From the NCBI GenBank assembly GCA_016210705.1, contig JACQTR010000046.1, forward strand, positions 1 to 10,279: a DNA stretch of 10,279 nucleotides, in the 5' to 3' direction. Position numbers and translations under genes: made by a program. This document shows positions 1 to 4,515 of the stretch, in pieces (the stretch's first letter is position 1; each line of letters begins with the position of its first letter). A model generated the notes under the pieces. That model was not told the DNA's origin. It saw only the letters and a list, made by a program, of their open reading frames with translations, and made no database searches. The stretch is from Chloroflexota bacterium. GTDB taxonomy: Bacteria; Chloroflexota; Dehalococcoidia; JACQTR01.

Positions 1-61
1 ATATACTACCCCATTAGACAAGCCTGATGATTATACGCCTAAAGTCGCTGCAGCTAAGTAA

Positions 62-97
62 GATGGTGGCGCCTTTGTACTCCTCGGCTTCACCATC
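62..97 (-). terminator. Possible terminator hairpin downstream of the first cytochrome c gene
   Basis: An inverted repeat has 7-nt arms GATGGTG/CACCATC separated by 22 nt, about 45 nt after the stop codon of the cytochrome gene. The same arms occur after the paralogous gene (823-864) with a loop of different length. The following tract (TCTTACTT on the minus strand) is a poor U-run, so termination is uncertain. The arms also lie within an in-frame open extension of the cytochrome gene (see findings). Confidence 0.35.
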
Positions 98-141
98 AAA
101 GCCTTCACCAAGGCATAGATAGCATTGCCCTCGCTAGAAGC

Positions 142-534
142 CTATTTTAAGGTAGCTAGATAGGCCAACAAATCTGCTAGTTGGGCATCGCTGATCTGGG
201 TGGTGGAGAAGGCAGGCATGACGTTCTTGCCGTTACGAATCTGGGTCGTGATCTGCTGAGTAGTCAGCTTGGTAGTTACACCTATCAGAGAAGGTCCTAC
301 ACCTTGCTTGCCATCAGGGTGACAGACAGTACAGTTGGCGGCGAATACAGTTTTCCCTCTGGTGGCATCACCACCACTTGGCGTAGGGGTGCCCGCTGCC
401 GGCGTAGAGGTAGCCGCCACCTTGGTGGGAGTGGGTGTGGCCTTCTCCTTTTTGCTGCAACCGAAGGCTAGTGTCACCCCCCCCACTATCATGAGGGCCA
501 AGATAAGCTTGAGCCAATGGCTTTTGATAAACAT
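142..534 (-). CDS. Monoheme cytochrome c lipoprotein (130 aa)
   Basis: Small exported electron carrier, probably lipid-anchored on the outer face of the membrane. Visible parts: a basic N-terminus, a hydrophobic segment at about residues 8-24, a lipobox LAFGC with Cys26 as the lipidation site, a short Thr/Pro/Ala linker (about 32-54), and a class I cytochrome c domain with heme motif CTVCH (68-72) and probable axial Met106 in an MPAF motif. A good Shine-Dalgarno sequence (GGAGGT, 541-546) lies 7 nt before the ATG. It is a close paralogue of the cytochrome at 912-1415, with a much shorter linker, and resembles the fourth heme domain of the tetraheme protein at 4516-5715. It may take electrons from that complex; the partner is inferred. 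Family assignment is secure; the physiological role is not. Confidence 0.93.
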   Translation of the reverse strand: MFIKSHWLKLILALMIVGGVTLAFGCSKKEKATPTPTKVAATSTPAAGTPTPSGGDATRGKTVFAANCTVCHPDGKQGVGPSLIGVTTKLTTQQITTQIRNGKNVMPAFSTTQISDAQLADLLAYLATLK

Positions 535-598
535 AGTACAACCTCCAAATTAAAAACTATGCCGGCTTTGTCCTCGCCTCCTTTCCAGCCGCTTTTAT

Positions 599-627
599 AA
601 GCTATCAAAACCCGATAGTTAAAACAA
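599..627 (-). promoter_or_regulatory. Weak candidate promoter of the 142-534 cytochrome gene
   Basis: By position and alignment with the two stronger promoters at 1470-1498 and 2504-2532, the -35 would be TTGTTT (622-627) and the -10 TAGCTT (599-604), with 17 nt between. The -10 is a poor match. The spacer edge forms an inverted repeat CTATC-N7-GATAG that could be an operator. Assigned mainly by homology of the surrounding motif. Confidence 0.35.
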
Positions 628-680
628 GTCTTGATGAGCATAAATTATACGGAACACAATTCAGTAATTAAGGCAAGCCC
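605..680. repeat. Paired intergenic motif, copies 1 and 2
   Basis: Two relatives of a motif seen in every left-half intergenic gap: a diverged copy at about 605-630 (contains AACCCGATAGTTAAAACAAG) and a better one at 654-680 (contains CAGTAATTAAGGCAAGCC). Their cores are 50 nt apart, compared with 43 nt in the gaps at 1476-1545 and 2510-2580. Confidence 0.5.
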
Positions 681-822
681 TATACAAAAGCACGGTACTT
701 CCCCCAGCTCAGGTTTTAGACTTGGGTCAAGAATTCACTGCGGCGGTATAGTTCTAGTGTTTTCAGCGAGTTTCATCTTTTGGTACCGAAAGGGTTGCTA
801 CTGCCCCCAGGATGGCAGCTAA

Positions 823-864
823 GATGGTGGCCCGCTTTTAAAGAGCTCTTTGCCTAGCACCATC
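823..864 (-). terminator. Possible terminator hairpin downstream of the second cytochrome c gene
   Basis: Arms GATGGTG/CACCATC enclose 28 nt that contain a second, nested palindrome AAAGAGCTCTTT. It corresponds to the hairpin at 62-97 after the paralogous gene. There is no good U-tract after the stem, so a role as an intrinsic terminator is uncertain; an mRNA 3' stabilising structure is equally possible. Confidence 0.35.
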
Positions 865-911
865 AAAGCCACCACCCAGGGCAAGATAGCATTGAACCGT
901 CGCCACAAGCC

Positions 912-1415
912 TTATTTTAAAGTTGCTAAATAGGCTAGCAGATCCACCAGTTGGGCATCGCTGATCTGGCTAGTAGAGTAGGCAGGCATGCCACCACCGC
1001 CGTTGCGAATCTGCGCCGTTATCTGCTGAGTCGTTAGCTTACTGGTTACACCTATGAGAGAAGGCCCTACACCTTGCTGGCCATTAGGGTGACAAACATT
1101 ACAATTGGTGGTGAATATGATTTTCCCCGCCGCGGCATCACCCCCGCTGGGGGTAGGGGTCGCCGGTGCCCGGGTGGGGGTGGGTGTCGCAGCGGCAGTA
1201 GTTGGGGTAGGCGTGGCCGCTGCGGATGTGGGGGTAGCCGCTACCCTGGTGGGAGTGGGTGTGCCCACCACGGCAGCCACGGTAGGAGTGGGTGTGGCGG
1301 CGATCCGCGTGGGAGTAGGAGTGGCCGCCTTTTCTTTTTTACAGCCAAAAGCCAGGGCTATTCCTCCTACTATTATCAGAGCTAATATCAGTTTAGGCCA
1401 ATGTTTCTTTACCAA
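912..1415 (-). CDS. Monoheme cytochrome c lipoprotein with long Thr-Pro linker (167 aa, TTG start)
   Basis: Exported electron carrier, paralogous to the 142-534 product. It has a hydrophobic signal segment, a lipobox LAFGC with Cys25, a roughly 58-residue linker made of PTPT-Ala/Val repeats, then a class I cytochrome c domain with heme motif CNVCH (105-109) and axial Met143 in MPAY. The linker would hold the heme domain well away from the membrane or through a cell-wall layer. There is no ATG at the 5' end: two tandem TTG codons lie after GGGAGG (1421-1426). The second (1413-1415) has the better 5-nt spacing and is chosen; starting at the first would add one Leu. The alignable cupin gene at 1672-2403 has an ATG there. 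It has its own strong promoter (1470-1498). Function as redox partner of the upstream operon is inferred. Confidence 0.92.
   Translation of the reverse strand: MVKKHWPKLILALIIVGGIALAFGCKKEKAATPTPTRIAATPTPTVAAVVGTPTPTRVAATPTSAAATPTPTTAAATPTPTRAPATPTPSGGDAAAGKIIFTTNCNVCHPNGQQGVGPSLIGVTSKLTTQQITAQIRNGGGGMPAYSTSQISDAQLVDLLAYLATLK
1149..1322 (-). repeat. In-frame Thr-Pro minisatellite in the cytochrome linker
   Basis: About six imperfect units of the type PTPT(R/T)xAAT, 21 to 33 nt each, all multiples of three. The paralogous cytochrome and the cupin lipoprotein have only about two such units, so copy number varies between paralogues. The plus strand is very G-rich, with runs of three to five G near 1149-1159 and 1172-1184. 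Confidence 0.8.
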
Positions 1416-1426
1416 CAAAACCTCCC
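1264..1426 (-). repeat. Shared lipoprotein leader cassette, copy A (cytochrome gene)
   Basis: This covers the Shine-Dalgarno site, signal peptide, lipobox and the first two linker units. It aligns with 2258-2417 in the cupin gene. The linker part is nearly identical: a 56-nt stretch beginning at 1264 differs from its partner at three positions by eye, although the proteins that follow are unrelated (cytochrome c versus cupin). Confidence 0.75.
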
Positions 1427-1469
1427 TTATAATTTTTTCTCTTACGAAACCAGCATGAGCAATTAGCGC

Positions 1470-1498
1470 AATATATCACAACTCGATAATTAAGGCAA
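1470..1498 (-). promoter_or_regulatory. Sigma-70-like promoter of the 912-1415 cytochrome gene
   Basis: Reading the minus strand: -35 TTGCCT (1493-1498), 17-nt spacer, -10 TATATT (1470-1475). The expected transcript start near 1463 gives a leader of about 48 nt. The same arrangement, with near-identical spacer sequence GAGTTGTGA before the -10, precedes the cupin gene at 2504-2532. Confidence 0.7.
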
Positions 1499-1545
1499 GA
1501 CTAGATAGCTTAAACACCTAGAACTAAGTAATTAGGGTAAGGCTT
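1476..1545. repeat. Paired intergenic motif, copies 3 and 4
   Basis: Copy 3 (1476-1501, containing CACAACTCGATAATTAAGG) overlaps the promoter spacer and -35 element. Copy 4 (1521-1545, containing AACTAAGTAATTAGGGTAAG) lies upstream of it. The aligned cores are exactly 43 nt apart, the same spacing as the pair at 2510-2580, which fits binding by a regulator on one DNA face at about four helical turns. Confidence 0.6.
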
Positions 1546-1575
1546 AAAGGGGCGGACCGATGATGGGCCCGCCCC
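1545..1575 (-). terminator. Rho-independent terminator of the cupin lipoprotein gene
   Basis: On the minus strand a GC-rich stem GGGGCGGGCC pairs with GGTCCGCCCC (ten pairs, one of them G-U) across a 7-nt loop, followed by TTTAA. It lies about 100 nt after the cupin stop codon and just before the promoter of the next gene, so the cupin and cytochrome genes are probably separate transcripts. A diverged homologue sits at 2587-2615. Confidence 0.65.
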
Positions 1576-1671
1576 GCTAGATAACCTCGGAGCTTATCGG
1601 GCGGTGGCCCCGAGATCACTAAAGTATTCGTTTATTAGCGCTCCTTTGTGCACAGACCGGCACGGTGCTAC

Positions 1672-2403
1672 CTACGGGCGCACATCCACCAAAATGAAGC
1701 GTAGCGGCGTGGTGCCCTCATTGCTGAGCGTAAACTTCGCATTGATGGGTAAACTGTTCGCTTTGTCTGTATCTATGGTAGTGGTTCCGGCAGTGAGCAT
1801 CCCCTCAATCACGTAGACGAAGTTGGCATCCGTAATTGTGGTCTCAGGCATGCGCTGACCTGGAGAGAGGCTGAACTCTTGCACGCGTAACTTATGGTCT
1901 GACGTTGATTTCAACGACAGTTTGTCGGATAAGAAAAGCCGACTACCGCCGTGGAAGCGATCAGGGTTGTCATTGGCCGAGCGCACGTCAAAGGCAAGCA
2001 CTGTGCTATGTGGAAGGTAACGGTGCGAATGCTCTTGCTTTGCTGGGACTAGGATACCCTGTCCGGCAGAGGCGGTCTTCGCTCCAACAGCACCAGAAAC
2101 CTCAGCGGAGCCCTTTACAACGTAGAATTCCCAGAAGAAATCATGCCCTGGGTTAGAGGACTCTGTCACTTCGCCGTCTCCTGTGACTATTTTAGCCACA
2201 ACCCAGCGCCATCCCTCCGCTGGCGGAGCGCCCACGCTGACATCAAGCTTAGTAACTCCCACCACGGCAGCCACGGTAGGAGTGGGTGTAGCGGCGACCT
2301 GCGTGGGAGTAGGCGTAGCCTTCTTTTCCTCACGACAGCCAAAAGCTAGGGCCACACCTCCCAGTATTAACAAGGCTAAAATAAATTTAGACCAATGTCT
2401 CAT
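1672..2403 (-). CDS. Exported bicupin lipoprotein (243 aa)
   Basis: Two cupin-type beta-barrel modules on a lipid anchor; substrate and reaction unknown. A signal segment (about 5-21) ends in the lipobox LAFGC with Cys23, followed by a two-unit PTPT linker. Cupin 1 spans about 53-140 with potential metal ligands His87, Glu92, His125 and His127 (the latter in EHSHRY). Cupin 2 (about 172-243) keeps the fold signature FVYVIEG but lacks the usual His ligands, so it is probably structural. The ATG at 2401-2403 is chosen because GGGAGG (2412-2417) lies 8 nt upstream and aligns with the cytochrome leader; the in-frame ATG at 2430 lies before that ribosome site. The cupin half is paralogous to residues 350-546 of the neighbouring fusion protein. 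Own promoter (2504-2532) and terminator (1545-1575). Sensing, metal binding or a small-molecule enzyme role are all possible. Confidence 0.85.
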   Translation of the reverse strand: MRHWSKFILALLILGGVALAFGCREEKKATPTPTQVAATPTPTVAAVVGVTKLDVSVGAPPAEGWRWVVAKIVTGDGEVTESSNPGHDFFWEFYVVKGSAEVSGAVGAKTASAGQGILVPAKQEHSHRYLPHSTVLAFDVRSANDNPDRFHGGSRLFLSDKLSLKSTSDHKLRVQEFSLSPGQRMPETTITDANFVYVIEGMLTAGTTTIDTDKANSLPINAKFTLSNEGTTPLRFILVDVRP

Positions 2404-2417
2404 AAACAAAACCTCCC
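2258..2417 (-). repeat. Shared lipoprotein leader cassette, copy B (cupin gene)
   Basis: Partner of 1264-1426. It carries the ribosome site, signal peptide with LAFGC lipobox and two linker units ending in PTVAAVVG, the same residues as in the cytochrome. Beyond 2258 the two genes are unrelated, so the cassette boundary falls inside the linker. Confidence 0.75.
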
Positions 2418-2503
2418 TTTTTATATACATTTTTTTCAGCCTTAAGCATGGCTTGATGGCAAAATATATTTATGTCTTCTCACCTCCTTTAAGCAATTGG
2501 CGC

Positions 2504-2532
2504 AATATATCACAACTCCGTAATTTTGGCAA
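2504..2532 (-). promoter_or_regulatory. Sigma-70-like promoter of the cupin lipoprotein gene
   Basis: Minus strand: -35 TTGCCA (2527-2532), 17-nt spacer, -10 TATATT (2504-2509). Nearly the same promoter drives the cytochrome at 912-1415, including the AGTTGTGA sequence next to the -10. The predicted leader is long, about 95 nt. Confidence 0.7.
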
Positions 2533-2580
2533 GCCAGGTAGGCAAAAACTATCGTGGCTTAAGCAATTAGGGCAAAAGCC
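2510..2580. repeat. Paired intergenic motif, copies 5 and 6
   Basis: Copy 5 (2510-2535, containing CACAACTCCGTAATTTTGG) overlaps the promoter. Copy 6 (2558-2580, containing AAGCAATTAGGGCAAAAGCC) lies upstream. Core-to-core distance is 43 nt, as in the pair at 1476-1545. Confidence 0.6.
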
Positions 2581-2586
2581 TTTTTT

Positions 2587-2615
2587 AAAAGGGGCTGGCC
2601 GATAATCGGTCCACC
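2587..2615 (-). terminator. Probable terminator of the phosphatase-cupin fusion gene
   Basis: Minus-strand hairpin with a perfect inner stem CCGA/TCGG and an imperfect GC-rich outer stem, followed by CCTTTT. By position and sequence it is the homologue of the stronger terminator at 1545-1575, so the terminator was probably duplicated along with the cupin region. Confidence 0.45.
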
Positions 2616-2708
2616 TCGCCAAACAACCTCAGAGCTTATATGACCCCGAGATCGGCAGGTATTCGGTTTATTCAGTGCTCCTTTCGGCAGCGGAACGACA
2701 AGGAGTGC

Positions 2709-4349
2709 CTACGGGCGCACGTCCACCACAAGGAAGCGTAGCAGCGTGGTGCCCTCATTGCTCTCAATGTGTCTTACGTTCAGCGGGATAGTGGAAACTT
2801 TGCCTGCTTCCGTGCTGCTCGCGCTATCGCCCACACGGAGAGTAAGCGTTCCTTCTTCCACGTACACGAAATTAGGGTCCGCAGTAAGGCTTTCGGGCGT
2901 CTGTTCCCCTGGGGAAAGGGTGAATTCGCGCACTCTTAGCGTATAATTCAGTCCTGCCTTAACCCCTAGCGGCGCATCAGACACCAAGAGCGTTCTGCCT
3001 CGGTGAAGGGCGCCCGGTGGGTCATCAGCAGCGCGCAGGTGAAAGGCCAGCCCCCGACTTTGAGGTAGATAGCGGTGTGCATGTTGTTGCCTTGCCGGGA
3101 CGAAGACCCCCTCGCCGCTAGAAAGCACCCTCTTTCCATCGGCGGTAGAAAGCTCCATGGAGCCCCTAACGGTAAAAAATGTCCAAGAGTAATCGTGAGC
3201 GTTAAGGCCCTCAACTACATCGTCTGTCCCAGCCGCTATCTCCGCCACCGCCCATTTCCAGCCTGCTGCCGGGGGAGTTCCCACGCCCACCGCCAGCTTT
3301 TCCACGACAGCCACCCATTCAGTCGGCAGAACCCGGGCCACGAGTACAAACCCCCCTTGCCCGTCCGGCCTGAAGATGGCCGCTTCGCCCGTCCCTATCT
3401 CGAAGCCAACAGCGGGCCTGATGTTCTCGCCGTGAGTGATGAGAACGGTGTTCGTCCCGGCCGCCGGAGCTGTCGCCAAGAGTTGTCTGAGCTGCTCCGT
3501 ACGCTGCGTGAAGGGGACCACCGCCGGGGCACCCGGGATGGGCTGGTAAGCAGCATGAAGCAAGATGTCCGAAAGCTCGTACCGGCCGAAGCCGAACTGA
3601 GCCGTCTCAATGGTGCGACAATACCCGCTGGTCAGCACGCGACCGACGGGGATGCCAAGCGTCCGAAAGCCGGCACCGATGGCGCGCGCCTCGTCGCGCC
3701 CCTTCTCGGTGAGTTTTGCCTGCATCTCGCAGTTGGCCAAGTCCATGGGCTGCGGCTCAGGGGGCCTTATGGCCGCTGGGATGAGGCTCCTGTCGGTCTC
3801 GGTGTGACGAACAAGGATCACGTATCCACCACGTCGGAGGGCTTCCACCGGCAAAGGGGTCCGACTCGTCACCACCCGAGAGAGAGCCGTGCCAGGCACT
3901 CCTCCTGCCCAGCTCACCCAAGCCGATAGAGAGAGTCGAGAGTTGGGAGCTAGAGCGCTAGTATCAAAGATATAGACAAAGGGCCCCTGCCTACCGCCTG
4001 CGTTGACCCCAGGGTTGACCCAGCCTACATCATTGCCATCGAATACCCCAGCATTGAAGCCGCGCCCCGAACCCGCCCATGAGTCCACATACTTGGCCCC
4101 CTTGGGCACCGAGGCCCTGACGTTCAACACACCAGTAGCCAAGGCGCCCTCATTCTTTACCCAGACCACTGCCGTATAGATGTTGCCGTCCTGCTGTATG
4201 CTCAGGTCTACCTTCACGGGCGGCCACGCCTCGGCGGCTGACCCTACTTTTGGCTTTTCGTGACTTAAGGCCCAAAGACCCAAAACCAGGAGTGTGACGA
4301 AAAGCCCTAAGACGAACAGATGGCGTCTAGTTCCTTTAATGAATAACAT
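2709..4349 (-). CDS. Exported DUF11-like / histidine phosphatase / bicupin fusion (546 aa)
   Basis: Three-part protein outside the membrane; overall role unknown. Residues 10-29 form a hydrophobic signal or anchor without a lipobox. Residues about 45-160 look like an Ig-fold DUF11-type domain (VKVDLS...VKNEG... and FDTSALAPNSRLSLSAWV). Residues about 173-345 are a histidine-phosphatase (phosphoglycerate-mutase-like) domain with catalytic RHT at 181-183, YCRTIETAQ at 243-251 including Arg245, and the second His306 in ITHGEN. Residues about 350-546 are a bicupin paralogous to the 1672-2403 product, with His423 and His425; the Glu of the first cupin motif is Thr390 here. The ATG has GGAGG six nt upstream. 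A cytoplasmic glycolytic mutase is excluded by export and fusion; an extracytoplasmic phosphatase is the best guess. It lies 166 nt after the respiratory operon without a clear terminator between, so partial cotranscription is possible. Confidence 0.85.
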   Translation of the reverse strand: MLFIKGTRRHLFVLGLFVTLLVLGLWALSHEKPKVGSAAEAWPPVKVDLSIQQDGNIYTAVVWVKNEGALATGVLNVRASVPKGAKYVDSWAGSGRGFNAGVFDGNDVGWVNPGVNAGGRQGPFVYIFDTSALAPNSRLSLSAWVSWAGGVPGTALSRVVTSRTPLPVEALRRGGYVILVRHTETDRSLIPAAIRPPEPQPMDLANCEMQAKLTEKGRDEARAIGAGFRTLGIPVGRVLTSGYCRTIETAQFGFGRYELSDILLHAAYQPIPGAPAVVPFTQRTEQLRQLLATAPAAGTNTVLITHGENIRPAVGFEIGTGEAAIFRPDGQGGFVLVARVLPTEWVAVVEKLAVGVGTPPAAGWKWAVAEIAAGTDDVVEGLNAHDYSWTFFTVRGSMELSTADGKRVLSSGEGVFVPARQQHAHRYLPQSRGLAFHLRAADDPPGALHRGRTLLVSDAPLGVKAGLNYTLRVREFTLSPGEQTPESLTADPNFVYVEEGTLTLRVGDSASSTEAGKVSTIPLNVRHIESNEGTTLLRFLVVDVRP

Positions 4350-4483
4350 CCCTAACCTCCTTTTGAACCTTATCTAAGCCTGATTACATTCCCCGTCGTT
4401 TTCCTTGCTCACCCCCTTTCTAGCCGGTGACCACGCCCTTATCTCCCTATCACTCCGCTCCTTTCCGGCCTCCAATAGAATTT

Positions 4484-4510
4484 TCACAACTACGTAATTG
4501 GGGGGCTCAG
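4484..4510. repeat. Intergenic motif copy 7
   Basis: Contains TCACAACTACGTAATTGG, matching the left part of the motif copies at 1476 and 2510. The right part (GGCAAG) is replaced by a G-run. It sits upstream of the phosphatase-cupin fusion gene, directly after the operon stop codon; the -35/-10 pattern seen at the other copies is not preserved. Confidence 0.5.
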
Positions 4511-4515
4511 TAATC

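Larger units (their letters stand above)
535..911. other. Intergenic region between the two cytochrome c genes
   Basis: A 377-nt gap with no convincing gene. From right to left it holds the downstream hairpin of the 912-1415 gene (823-864), an unassigned stretch (about 690-815), two copies of the recurring intergenic motif (654-680 and 605-630), a weak promoter candidate, an orphan GGAGG at 578-582, and the true Shine-Dalgarno sequence of the 142-534 gene. A short minus-strand frame at 763-831 would encode a hydrophobic peptide (ATILAAILGAVATLSV) but lacks a start codon. Confidence 0.6.
2404..2708. other. Intergenic region between the cupin lipoprotein and the fusion gene
   Basis: About 305 nt without a gene. 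From right to left it holds roughly 90 nt of sequence downstream of the fusion gene that resembles the region after the cupin gene, a terminator-like hairpin (2587-2615), the motif pair (2510-2580), the promoter (2504-2532), and a leader of about 95 nt with an orphan AAAGGAGGTGAG (2480-2491) and the true Shine-Dalgarno sequence. A 19-codon frame starting at 2449 has no ribosome site. Confidence 0.6.

Noticed and set aside
1141..1330. CRISPR-like array
   Set aside because: The repeats have no unique spacers of constant length and code for a Thr-Pro linker in frame.
1105..1458. Plus-strand frame rich in VGVGVA repeats
   Set aside because: It is the reverse complement of the Thr-Pro linker repeats and has no ribosome site or fold.
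2404..2430. Longer cupin lipoprotein start at 2430
   Set aside because: The Shine-Dalgarno sequence lies inside the added codons, and the shorter form aligns with the other lipoprotein leaders.
2387..2449. Short upstream frame of 19 codons overlapping the cupin start
   Set aside because: No ribosome site before its ATG and no counterpart in the homologous cytochrome leader.
3075..3929. Long plus-strand open frame of 284 codons
   Set aside because: Antisense to the phosphatase-cupin fusion; it has no recognisable domain and a composition typical of a GC-rich shadow frame, while the minus strand encodes clear catalytic motifs.
2709..4349. Glycolytic phosphoglycerate mutase
   Set aside because: The histidine phosphatase domain is inside an exported multidomain protein and lacks the context of a cytoplasmic glycolytic enzyme.
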